This document shows, piece after piece, positions 15,546-23,800 of a stretch of DNA of 52,663 bases. The notes under the pieces were generated by a model. That model did no database searches and was not told where the DNA came from. It worked only from the letters and a program-made list of their open reading frames with translations. A program made the translations under genes and the position numbers. This DNA comes from CAZUGO01 sp964619935 (GTDB taxonomy: Bacteria > Planctomycetota > Phycisphaerae > UBA1845 > CAIVHJ01): the NCBI GenBank assembly GCA_964619935.1, contig CAZUGO010000029.1, forward strand, positions 1 through 52,663, read 5' to 3'. Positions within the stretch are counted from its first letter, which is position 1. Each line of letters begins with the position of its first letter.

Positions 15546-16853
15546 CTACCCGCGGATCATCCAGCCCAGCAGGGTTCCGAGTTTGGGACTCTTGCCCTGC
15601 GACAGAATGCCGATGCGAAAAATGCGACCGGCGCAGAACACCGCGACCAGGGCGGCTGCCAGCACCAGAACCACGCCGAGCAGCGGCTGCCAGAAGGGCA
15701 CGGCGCTGCTGACCGACAGGCGCAGGACCATGAGCATCGGCGTGGCCGGTGGAAACAGTGACACCATGCTCGCGAACCGGCTCATGGGATCGCGCATGAC
15801 TTGCGGCCAGACCATCAGCGGCAAGATCAGCAGCATCATGACCGGCATGAGGTAGCTTTGGGCTTCGCGGAGTTCCGAGCATGCCGCCCCCACGGCAATG
15901 AACAGCGAACCGAAGAGCAGCACGGCGAGCACTTCATAGATCAGGAACCAGCCGACCAGCCGCAGCGGGAGCATGTCGGCATGGCCGTAGTAGTTGGCCA
16001 ACGCGAATCCACCGACCATGTACACGCACACGATGGTCAACGACACCCCCACGTTTCCGACCAGCTTGCCGGTCATGATGTCGAACGGGCTGGCCGAACC
16101 GAGCAGCACCTCGGCGATCCGCTGCTGCTTCTCTTCGATGACGCTTTGCAACATCGGCTGGGCGGCGAGCATGATCGACGCCCACATCAGCATCAGGATG
16201 CCCATGGGAACCAGGAACGCGAGTTCGCGATTGGTCCGTTCGGCCGGTTTGATCTCGCCGGCATCCGTGGCTTTGTACAGCCCCATGCTGTCCACCGCGA
16301 CCGGGCCGACCGCCCAGGCCACCAGTCGGGCGTCGAGCCGGGCCGATTCCAGGCGACGGGCCTGAACCACACGACTGAGCGCCTGCTCGATCCACCGGCG
16401 AACCTCCCCGCTGCCCACGCTCTGGGTGTGGAAGCGGACCGCCGACGGAACCCCGCCCGATTGATCCAGAATGTCGCCGCTGATCTCCAGAAACGCCAGG
16501 GCCTGGTTGTGGCGCACCTGGTCGGACAAGCTCAGGCGCATGGCATCATCGACCTCGCCCGGCGGCCCCGCTTCCAGGATCACGCGGGCCTCGATCTGCT
16601 TTTGGGTCTGGGGATCGAAGATGGCGGTGCGGTTCCGCTCGTCGGCCGCCTTCGCCAGGCCGTCGAACAGCACGCCGGTGTGATCCAGAACGATGATTTT
16701 GCGGTCATCGATGTCCACCCGGCCTTCCAGCAGGCTGTTGATCAGCACGGTTCCGCACATGAACACCGGCATCAGCACCATGGTGATGATGAAGGCCTTG
16801 GTGCGGACCATGGCGCGGTACTCCCGAACGGCGATGACTCCGACCTTACTCAT
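15546..16853 (-). CDS. natB: ABC-2 type permease (NatB-like)
   Basis: This 435-residue integral membrane protein has one helix near the N-terminus (AFIITMVLMPVFMCGTVLI), a large extracytoplasmic domain of about 190 residues, and then five or so helices toward the C-terminus. This is the layout of NatB/ABC-2 permeases, which export sodium, drugs or lipid-like substrates. The motif EEKQQRIAEVLLGSASP between helices is typical of the family. Its ATG at 16853-16851 overlaps the end of the ATPase gene by eight bases, so the two are translated together and form one transporter. Substrate cannot be read from sequence; the gene symbol reflects family resemblance only. Confidence 0.85.
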   Translation of the reverse strand: MSKVGVIAVREYRAMVRTKAFIITMVLMPVFMCGTVLINSLLEGRVDIDDRKIIVLDHTGVLFDGLAKAADERNRTAIFDPQTQKQIEARVILEAGPPGEVDDAMRLSLSDQVRHNQALAFLEISGDILDQSGGVPSAVRFHTQSVGSGEVRRWIEQALSRVVQARRLESARLDARLVAWAVGPVAVDSMGLYKATDAGEIKPAERTNRELAFLVPMGILMLMWASIMLAAQPMLQSVIEEKQQRIAEVLLGSASPFDIMTGKLVGNVGVSLTIVCVYMVGGFALANYYGHADMLPLRLVGWFLIYEVLAVLLFGSLFIAVGAACSELREAQSYLMPVMMLLILPLMVWPQVMRDPMSRFASMVSLFPPATPMLMVLRLSVSSAVPFWQPLLGVVLVLAAALVAVFCAGRIFRIGILSQGKSPKLGTLLGWMIRG

Positions 16854-17769
16854 GGTTGCCCCCCGGATTGTCGCGGGCATCGCTTCCGGCGATGCGCACG
16901 AAGATGTCGCGCAGCGACGGCCGGGTGATTTCAAAGTGTTCGAGGCGGGCCTGGGCCACGAGCTGGCGGAGAATGGCCTGTGGGTCGGCCCCGGCCGACA
17001 TCCGAAGTTCCTGATAGCGCCCGTAATCGTTCACCCGTTCCACGCCGTCGAGGTTTCGCAGGGCCCCGTCGCGGGCAGTGCCGCGCACCCGGATGGTGTC
17101 CTGACCATAGTGGGCCTGAATGGACTCCAAGGTCCCGTTCAGAACCATTTTGCCGCGAAAGATCATGAAGATGGTGTCGCACATTTTCTCGGCCACATCC
17201 ATGTCGTGGGTGGAAAACAAGACGGTGGTGCCCTGCTCGCGGAGCGCGAGCACGGCGTCCTTGAGCACCTCCATGTTCACCGGATCCAAACCGGAGAACG
17301 GCTCGTCCAGGATCAGCAACTGCGGCCGGGTGATCACCGCAACGATGAACTGGATCTTCTGAGCCATACCCTTGGACAGCGCCTGGACCTTCTTGCCGGC
17401 CCAATCGGCCAGATCCATCCGCTCCAGCCAGGCGTCCGCCTCGGCGCCGGCACCGGGCTTGCCCTTGAGGGCGGCATGGAAGATCAACAGCTCGCGCACG
17501 ACCATCTGCCGGTACAAACCGCGCTCTTCGGGGAGGTATCCCACCCGATCGTCGGCCGCCGTGCCCTGGTCTCGACCCAACACCACGATGCGTCCGCGGT
17601 CGGGGTAGAAGATCCGCAGGATAATGCGCAGGGTCGTGGTCTTGCCCGATCCGTTTGGGCCGATGAAGCCGTAGATGGCCCCCTGGGGCACCGCCATGCT
17701 CAGATCATCGACCGCGACCTTCCCGTTGAAGGCCTTGGTCACGGCTTCCAGCTCAACCGCGTGGGGCAT
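16846..17769 (-). CDS. natA: ABC transporter ATP-binding protein (NatA-like)
   Basis: This 307-residue ATPase carries all nucleotide-binding motifs: Walker A GPNGSGKTT, Q-loop in YLPEERGLY, signature LSKGMAQ, Walker B LLILDEPFSG and switch His in STHDM. The YLPEERGLY form of the Q-loop and a C-terminal extension of about 80 residues (DIFVRIAG near the end) are typical of the NatA branch of exporters. It energises the overlapping permease gene. ATG 17769 has AGGAG six bases upstream; a TTG five codons further up is less likely. Confidence 0.92.
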   Translation of the reverse strand: MPHAVELEAVTKAFNGKVAVDDLSMAVPQGAIYGFIGPNGSGKTTTLRIILRIFYPDRGRIVVLGRDQGTAADDRVGYLPEERGLYRQMVVRELLIFHAALKGKPGAGAEADAWLERMDLADWAGKKVQALSKGMAQKIQFIVAVITRPQLLILDEPFSGLDPVNMEVLKDAVLALREQGTTVLFSTHDMDVAEKMCDTIFMIFRGKMVLNGTLESIQAHYGQDTIRVRGTARDGALRNLDGVERVNDYGRYQELRMSAGADPQAILRQLVAQARLEHFEITRPSLRDIFVRIAGSDARDNPGGNHE

Positions 17770-18089
17770 CGGAACTCCTGTCAAACGCCGGCAGGGCCGG
17801 GAGGGGTCAGCGATCCAGGGCGGTTATTGTAACCGACCGGCCGGCAAAAAGCTGGATGGGCCATCCTGCGGCGCATGGCCGGTGATCGGGTGGCTTGACC
17901 GATGGCGTACCGTTTTGCTCACGAGCCATCGATCTTTCGGAGAATCGGCCAGCGCTCATCCGGCTGACCGTGGTCGTGATGGCCAAGCGCCGCCGAGCCG
18001 CGGCGTTATCTGCACGTCTTGAATCGTCGAGAATGCACGGTGTACCATTGGACAGCGTCGCGATGCATTGCCCCAGTCCATCCTCGCTC
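17770..18089. other. Intergenic spacer with no recognised gene
   Basis: These 320 bases separate the NatA-like gene from the rhomboid gene, both on the minus strand. CGACCGGCCGG at about 17834-17844 is a short dyad without a T-run. Small frames on either strand have no family features. Confidence 0.35.
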
Positions 18090-18974
18090 TTAGCTGAGGG
18101 CCTTGATCCAGGCTCCGGCCACCGCGGCGCACGCCAGGCCGCCGAAGCAGAGTTGGCCTGTGAACCGGACGCGCACAGGCTCGAGGGCTGCGGTGACCGC
18201 GCCCAGCAGAGTACCACAGCAAAAGCCGGCGAGGTGGGCGATGACGTCGGTCCGACCGCCGCCGGTCCCGGTCAGTGACAACAAGATGACACCGCCGACC
18301 AGCGGGGTCAGTCGGCGGATCCAGCGGCGCTCCTGGACTTGGGACCGCCAGGCATGACCGGCGAGCAGACCCAGTGCACCGAAGACGGCCGTGGATGCCC
18401 CAACGGCAGTGTGTGCTGCGGGTTGCACCCAGGCGTTGACGCCGTTTCCCAGAGCGCCGGCGATCAGGATGCTGAACCACCCCAACCCGGATCCCAGCAG
18501 TTGTCCGACAAACCAGCCGAACAGGCAGCCGAAAACCAGGTTCGCCCCGAGGTGCTGCCAGTTGAGGTGCAGGGTCAGGGCGGTGATGACCCGCCACCAT
18601 TGGCCCTGGCGAACCCAGCCGGCGTTCATTCGCCCGACGTCCAGCCAGTCGCTGCCCGCGGCCGCCCCGGAACGCTCCAGGAAGGCGACGGTCAGCAGCA
18701 GGGCGGCAAATCCCAGCACCCCTCCCCAGCCGGACGCCCGCTGAATGATGGTTTCGGAAGGGATCGACCATTCGCGATTCTCGGCGGCGGCGGCGTCCAG
18801 TTCGGCGCGGGCTCGCGGCTCATCGGTTGCGCTGACCTGCAGCAGCCATTCACCCTGGTGCTGGATCGCGCGCCAGTCAATGCGGGCCGCGTCAAGAATC
18901 AGGCCCAATTCGCGACATTGGCGATGCACCGGCAGGCGGCGAAGCGTGACCAGAAACGAACTCGGATCGTCCAT
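18090..18974 (-). CDS. Rhomboid-family intramembrane serine protease
   Basis: This 294-residue protein has a soluble N-terminal domain (about 1-80) and at least six membrane helices. The rhomboid active site is complete: GASTAVFG with nucleophile Ser194 and AHLAGFCCG with His247; the HLNWQHLGANLVFG element supplies the conserved His and Asn residues of the second helix. Rhomboids cut single-pass membrane proteins within the bilayer. The gene starts seven bases after the aldehyde dehydrogenase stop, so the two are probably co-transcribed, though no functional link is obvious. Substrates are unknown; surface proteins with C-terminal membrane tails are candidates. Confidence 0.9.
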   Translation of the reverse strand: MDDPSSFLVTLRRLPVHRQCRELGLILDAARIDWRAIQHQGEWLLQVSATDEPRARAELDAAAAENREWSIPSETIIQRASGWGGVLGFAALLLTVAFLERSGAAAGSDWLDVGRMNAGWVRQGQWWRVITALTLHLNWQHLGANLVFGCLFGWFVGQLLGSGLGWFSILIAGALGNGVNAWVQPAAHTAVGASTAVFGALGLLAGHAWRSQVQERRWIRRLTPLVGGVILLSLTGTGGGRTDVIAHLAGFCCGTLLGAVTAALEPVRVRFTGQLCFGGLACAAVAGAWIKALS

Positions 18975-18981
18975 GCAAGGG

Positions 18982-20463
18982 TCAGCCGCCGAGGTTCACC
19001 CAGATGGTCTTGACCTCGCTGTACGGCCCGACGGCATCGCGGCCGAGTTCGCGCCCCTGGCCGGAGAACTTGTAGCCTCCGAACGGCGCGGCGGCGTCGA
19101 AGGTGTTGTAGCAGTTGATCCACACCGTTCCGGCGCGAACCGTGTGGGCAATCCGGTGGGCCTTGGCAAGGTCGCGGGTCCAGACCGCGGCGGCCAGCCC
19201 GTAGATGGTGTCGTTGGCGACCGCAGACACCTCGTCGGCATCCCGGAAAGGCAGCACCGATAGCACCGGCCCGAATATTTCCTCCTGGGCGATGCGCATG
19301 TCGTTGCGAACGTTGGTGAAAATCGTCGGCTTGACGAAGAAGCCGCGGTCGCCGAAGCGGGTTCCGCCGGTCACACAGGTGGCTTCCCGCTTGCCGATGT
19401 CGATGTACTTCATGATCCGGTCGAACTGCTCCTCGCTGACCTGGGCGCCCTGCTCGGTGTCTCGGTCGAACGGATCACCCAGCTTGCGCTGCTCGGCGGC
19501 CGCCTTCAAGCGGCCCACAAAGTCATCGTGAATTCGCGCTTCGACCAGCAGCCGGCTGCCCGCGCAGCAGACCTCGCCCTGGTTGAAGAAGATGCCGGCC
19601 ATTGCCCCCTGCACCGCCAGATCGATGTCGGCATCGGCGAAGACAATGTTGGGGCTCTTGCCGCCCAGTTCGAAGGTGGTGCGTTTGAGCGTGGCGGCGG
19701 CATTGGTCATGATCTGTTGTGCGGTCTTGTATTCTCCGGTAAACGCGATCTTGTCGACCTGCGGATGGCGGACCAAGGCGTCGCCGGCGGTCTCGCCGAA
19801 ACCGTTGACGATGTTGATGACCCCCGGGGGAAACCCTGCCTCTGCGGCCAGCGCCCCGAGCCGCAGGGCGCTCAGCGGGGTCTGTTCGGCGGGCTTGAGG
19901 ACGATGGTGTTGCCCATGGCCAAGGCCGGCGCCCACTTCCAGGCGGCCATCAACAGCGGAAAGTTCCAGGGAATGATCTGCCCGCAGACGCCGACGGGTT
20001 CGCGAACAGTGTAGCACAACATGCTGCCCGGTTTGCCGTCTACCGGGATCACATCACCATGGACCTTGTCGGCCAGGCCTGCAAAGTAGCGGAAGCACTG
20101 CACGACGAGCGGCAGGTCGCCCGCCCGAACTTCGCTGATGGGCTTGCCGTTGTCCAGGGTTTCAAGGGCAGCCAGATCCTCGGCATGGCGCTCGACCAGA
20201 TCGGCCAAGGCGTACAGCAGCCGGCCGCGTGACCGGGCGCTGAACTGGGTGCGCCACGGTCCGTCATCGAACGCCCGCCGGGCCGCCTGAACCGCAAGGT
20301 CGATGTCGGCGGCATCGCCCTCGGCGACCTTGGCGATGATCTCGCCGGTGGCCGGGTTGATGGCATCGAATGTCTTGCCCGACTGGCTGTCGACCCACTC
20401 GCCGTTGATCAGCAGCTTGGTGTCGGTAACGGCGGGCGGGTTGACTTTGGAAGCTGCAATCAT
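18982..20463 (-). CDS. NAD(P)-dependent aldehyde dehydrogenase
   Basis: This 493-residue enzyme has the standard ALDH fold length. The catalytic Cys299 lies in NQGEVCCAGSR, the general base Glu265 in FELGGKSPN, and the stabilising Asn in IPWNFPL. It oxidises aldehydes to acids in the cytoplasm. One oddity is FTGEYKTA at 241-248, where most ALDHs have an FTGSTEVG-type sequence in the cofactor-binding loop, so cofactor handling may differ. The ATG at 20463-20461 has GGAGG eight bases upstream. The rhomboid gene follows within seven bases. Closest substrate class appears to be betaine/medium-chain aldehydes, but that cannot be fixed by motif. Confidence 0.93.
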   Translation of the reverse strand: MIAASKVNPPAVTDTKLLINGEWVDSQSGKTFDAINPATGEIIAKVAEGDAADIDLAVQAARRAFDDGPWRTQFSARSRGRLLYALADLVERHAEDLAALETLDNGKPISEVRAGDLPLVVQCFRYFAGLADKVHGDVIPVDGKPGSMLCYTVREPVGVCGQIIPWNFPLLMAAWKWAPALAMGNTIVLKPAEQTPLSALRLGALAAEAGFPPGVINIVNGFGETAGDALVRHPQVDKIAFTGEYKTAQQIMTNAAATLKRTTFELGGKSPNIVFADADIDLAVQGAMAGIFFNQGEVCCAGSRLLVEARIHDDFVGRLKAAAEQRKLGDPFDRDTEQGAQVSEEQFDRIMKYIDIGKREATCVTGGTRFGDRGFFVKPTIFTNVRNDMRIAQEEIFGPVLSVLPFRDADEVSAVANDTIYGLAAAVWTRDLAKAHRIAHTVRAGTVWINCYNTFDAAAPFGGYKFSGQGRELGRDAVGPYSEVKTIWVNLGG

Positions 20464-20668
20464 TGGGGTTCCTCCAGAGGTGCCGCAGGTGTTGTGCGGG
20501 CGGTTCAACCGGCGATCCCCGTGGTGTCGCCGTTTCAGGGGCGGAAGGCGATTCGCCGGGCCCGCAGATCCGACAGGCGTCGGCGCTCGACTTCAGAATA
20601 GTCAAATCGGCCTGCCAGTCAAGCGACCGTCGTTGTTGGGCCCGGGATCGCGCGCTACAATTCCGCCG

Positions 20669-21454
20669 ATGAAACTCATGCGCGAGATTCGCTTCAGCCT
20701 GCGGGTGGATCCTCATCCGCCGGCAAACTCCTGGGCTGGGTGGCCTCGCGCTGCCGGTGGGGCGCCGTTTGTGGCCCTGCAGGTGCAGGTGGCAGGCACG
20801 CCCGACCCGACCAGCGGATACCTGTGCAACATCCAGCAACTCGATCGCCTGGTCCGCGGCCAAGTCATTCCGGCCCTGCTGGAGTTAGGCCCGGGCATCG
20901 CCGGGTTGCCCGCCGAGCGGCTGGTGACGGCCGCGTGGGATTGTTTGCGCCCCCAACTGCCCCCGGGGATTGCGTTGCACGAACTCCGGCTACTGCTGAC
21001 CCCATACGTATCGTTCACCCGTCATTCCGGAGCGCCCCCCATGATTTCAGTCACCGAAGTCTTCGAGTTCTCGGCGGCCCATCGCCTGTATTGCCCGCAG
21101 TATTCCGACGCCCACAACCAGGAACTGTTCGGCAAGTGCGCCAACCCCAACGGTCACGGCCACAACTACCAGCTCGAGGTCACGGTCAGCGGTGAGCCGC
21201 AACCTGATCACGGCACGGTGATTGCCCTCCATGACTTGGAGACCGTGGTCCGCAAGCGAGTCATCGAACGTTTTGATCACAAGCATCTGAACCTGGATTG
21301 CCCCGAGTTTTCCGAACTCAACCCGTCGGTCGAGCACATCGCCGCGGTCATCTGGGGGTTACTCGACGGGCAATTGCCGCCGGCCACGCTGACGCGGGTG
21401 CGCCTGTGGGAGACGCCCAAGACCTGTGCCGAAATCGAGCGACCGGGCGTCTGA
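20669..21454 (+). CDS. Two-module 6-pyruvoyl-tetrahydropterin synthase/QueD-like protein
   Basis: This 261-residue protein carries one active PTPS/QueD module at residues 125-258: zinc ligands His138 (FSAAHRL), His163 and His165 (NGHGHNY), catalytic Cys157 (GKCANPNG), His204 (FDHKHLN) and pterin-anchoring Glu248 (LWETP). Such enzymes make 6-carboxytetrahydropterin for queuosine and deazaguanine pathways or 6-pyruvoyl-tetrahydropterin. The first 120 residues (MREIRFSLRVDP..., HELRLLLTPYVSF) look like a second, degenerate copy of the fold with no zinc ligands. ATG 20669 is used; the reading frame upstream of it is antisense to the aldehyde dehydrogenase promoter region. Confidence 0.82.
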   Translation: MKLMREIRFSLRVDPHPPANSWAGWPRAAGGAPFVALQVQVAGTPDPTSGYLCNIQQLDRLVRGQVIPALLELGPGIAGLPAERLVTAAWDCLRPQLPPGIALHELRLLLTPYVSFTRHSGAPPMISVTEVFEFSAAHRLYCPQYSDAHNQELFGKCANPNGHGHNYQLEVTVSGEPQPDHGTVIALHDLETVVRKRVIERFDHKHLNLDCPEFSELNPSVEHIAAVIWGLLDGQLPPATLTRVRLWETPKTCAEIERPGV

Positions 21455-21522
21455 ACCGCCGCGGCTCAGCGGCCGGCGTACGCCTGACCACGCCCATTAA
21501 TATAAGGAAGGGTTGATCCGGG

Positions 21523-22866
21523 TCAGCCTCGGCCGGCATGCTGCAGCAGGCAGCCCAGCACTTCTTCGAGGATCTTGAGCCCGACGTCCAGCTGCGTCTG
21601 GTTGATGCACAGCGGCGGGATCATCCGGATGGCGGTTTCGCCGCAGGGCAGCAGCAGGATGCCGCGCTGAAAGGCCGCCTGCGCAATTTGATTGCGTAGC
21701 GCCGTCGCGGGTTGGCCGTCGGCGTCGACCACGTCGAAGCCGATCATCAACCCACGACCACGGCAGCGGGTGATGCTGCTGAAGCGGGCCTGGAGGGCGG
21801 TCAGCCGGTCGAGGGCCACGCGGCCCAGAGTCGCCGCGTTGTCCATGTAGCCGTCGCGCACCAGTTCGAGGGTGGCCAGCGCCGCGGCACAACACACCGG
21901 GTTGCCGCCGAACGTGCTCCCTTGCGCGCCCGGCGGCCAGTTCATCAGCGCCTCGCGAGTGATCAGGGCGCCCAGGGGCATGCCGCTGGCCAGGCCCTTG
22001 GCCGAACAGATCATGTCCGGCACCACCTGATCGTGCTGGCAGGCCCACCAGCGGCCGGTGCGCCCGACGCCCGATTGAATCTCGTCGGCAACCAGCAAAA
22101 TGCCGTGCTTGTCGCAGAGGGCGCGGAGGTCGGCCAGGAATCCCGCGGGCGCGATGTGGTAGCCACCTTCACCCTGGATCGGCTCGACAAAGATGGCCGC
22201 CACTTCATCGGGCGGGAAGTGCTTCTTGAACAGGTGCTCGGTGATATCGCGCAACTCCCCGTAGCTGGCGTGCGACACCATGGGAATCAGCGGGCCGAAG
22301 CCGAGCTTCTGTTTGTACTTGGAAGCCGTCAGGGCCAGTGCGCCCATGGTGCGACCGTGAAACGCGCCGTGAAACGCAATGATCCGCTTGCGACCCGTCC
22401 GGTGCCGGGCCAGCTTGATGGCCGCTTCTACAGTCTCCGTCCCGCTGTTGGTGAAATATACCCGGCTGCGCTCACCTGGGGCCCAGGGGGCCAAGGCGCC
22501 GAGCGTTTCGGCCAGCTCGACCATCACCGGGTAATAGAAATCGCTGCCGCAGATGTGAATCAGTTCGCCGACTTGCCGGCGAACCGCTTCGACGACTTTG
22601 GGGTGGCAGTGCCCGGTGGCACACACCGCAATGCCGGCGGCAAAGTCCAGGAAGCGGTTGCCGTCAACATCTTCGATTACCGACCCGAAGGCCCGCTTGA
22701 CCACCAACGGGTAGTCGCGGGTGTTGGATGGCGAGGTTACCGACCGGTCACGCCGGATCCAATCGGCGGCCAATGGTCCGGGAAGATCGCCCTCGACGTG
22801 CGGCGCCGGACCGATCCAGTCGCGGGTTTGCTGTTCAGTCATCTGGTTGGGCCTGAGAGAGAGCAT
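21523..22866 (-). CDS. Class III PLP-dependent aminotransferase (GabT/ornithine-type)
   Basis: This 447-residue enzyme has the class III markers: GHCHPKV near residue 86, the PLP-phosphate loop NSGTETVEAA at 140-149, FHGAFHGRT, Asp261 in LVADEIQSGVGRTG and the Schiff-base Lys290 in SAKGLASGMP. Relatives transfer the amino group of 4-aminobutyrate, ornithine or acetylornithine to 2-oxoglutarate. The best match by motif is 4-aminobutyrate aminotransferase, but substrate is not certain. The ATG at 22866-22864 has GGGGGA upstream; ATG 22842 is an alternative. It lies 51 bases behind thyX on the same strand. Confidence 0.9.
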   Translation of the reverse strand: MLSLRPNQMTEQQTRDWIGPAPHVEGDLPGPLAADWIRRDRSVTSPSNTRDYPLVVKRAFGSVIEDVDGNRFLDFAAGIAVCATGHCHPKVVEAVRRQVGELIHICGSDFYYPVMVELAETLGALAPWAPGERSRVYFTNSGTETVEAAIKLARHRTGRKRIIAFHGAFHGRTMGALALTASKYKQKLGFGPLIPMVSHASYGELRDITEHLFKKHFPPDEVAAIFVEPIQGEGGYHIAPAGFLADLRALCDKHGILLVADEIQSGVGRTGRWWACQHDQVVPDMICSAKGLASGMPLGALITREALMNWPPGAQGSTFGGNPVCCAAALATLELVRDGYMDNAATLGRVALDRLTALQARFSSITRCRGRGLMIGFDVVDADGQPATALRNQIAQAAFQRGILLLPCGETAIRMIPPLCINQTQLDVGLKILEEVLGCLLQHAGRG

Positions 22867-22917
22867 GGTTTCCCCCGACGGCGCTGGCGGACCAGGCGGC
22901 ACTCGCCCGGCGATCCA

Positions 22918-23694
22918 TTATACCTTTCGGTAAGCCGTCCGGATTCCCTGAGTGCCATCGTCCAGTGCTACAAAATCATAGTCCCCAAACAAATTGGGTG
23001 CTTCCAGCTTCATGATCCGGCAAATCTCGGCCGCCAGTTTGCGGATCTCGGTGTCGGCGTGCTCGTTACAGCGAAGCTCGATGAAATGCCGCAGGGCCCT
23101 GGCATTGGCGGTCACGAAGATCTTGGTCTCGGTGGCGTTGGGCAGCACCGAACGAGCCGTCTGGCGGGCGATTTTGCGGCGCAGGGTCCGATCGCCGACG
23201 TGCTCCAGTCGGGCGCTGAGCCCGTCGGACAGCTTCTGATAGGCCGCGGCACATTCCCGGATGGCCGCCATCCAGATTTCGTGCAACTCAGGATCGGCGG
23301 CGATCAGGTCGGGCTCCACGAAATCGGTCTGGGATTCGTCAACATAACGTTGCGACAACTGCGAGTATCCGAAACCGGCTCGATGGCGGATCAACTCGTG
23401 CGTCAAGCTGCGCGAGACATTGGTCACCAACAGGTTCCAGACCGCATGTTCAAGGACCGAGCCGTGGCCGACCTGCAGAATATGTTCCAGGTACCGCGCG
23501 TTGCCACCGGGGCGCGGGCTTGCGAAGCTCATATAACACACCCGGCCCGCGATCTCGCACAGCTTCTGGCCGGCGATCTCGGTGTCGGTCTGCCACTGCT
23601 GCACGTCGTGGCCTGCGAGAAACTGTTCGATCTGATCGTCGTCAACGGTTTGCCGGCCGACCACGTAGACGGTGGGGCGGGTCACGATCTTCAT
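22918..23694 (-). CDS. thyX: Flavin-dependent thymidylate synthase ThyX
   Basis: This 258-residue protein makes dTMP from dUMP using FAD and methylene-tetrahydrofolate. It has the ThyX core: HGSVLEHAVW, the signature RHRAGFGYSQLSQRY at 103-117 and the C-terminal NARALRHFIELR element. In the signature, eight residues separate RHR from the serine of the SQRY end where the textbook motif has seven, so one residue is inserted. The ATG at 23694-23692 has GGAGG nine bases upstream. It belongs to a minus-strand row of genes that runs away from the replication origin. Confidence 0.95.
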   Translation of the reverse strand: MKIVTRPTVYVVGRQTVDDDQIEQFLAGHDVQQWQTDTEIAGQKLCEIAGRVCYMSFASPRPGGNARYLEHILQVGHGSVLEHAVWNLLVTNVSRSLTHELIRHRAGFGYSQLSQRYVDESQTDFVEPDLIAADPELHEIWMAAIRECAAAYQKLSDGLSARLEHVGDRTLRRKIARQTARSVLPNATETKIFVTANARALRHFIELRCNEHADTEIRKLAAEICRIMKLEAPNLFGDYDFVALDDGTQGIRTAYRKV

Positions 23695-23800
23695 GAGGGG
23701 GCGCCTCCCTGTCGAATGGAATCCTACGGGTACTCGCAGGCGGATCTCACTGTATCCAGCGGCTGTGGGGTTTGCAAACGGATCGAAGTGTGCCGGGGCT

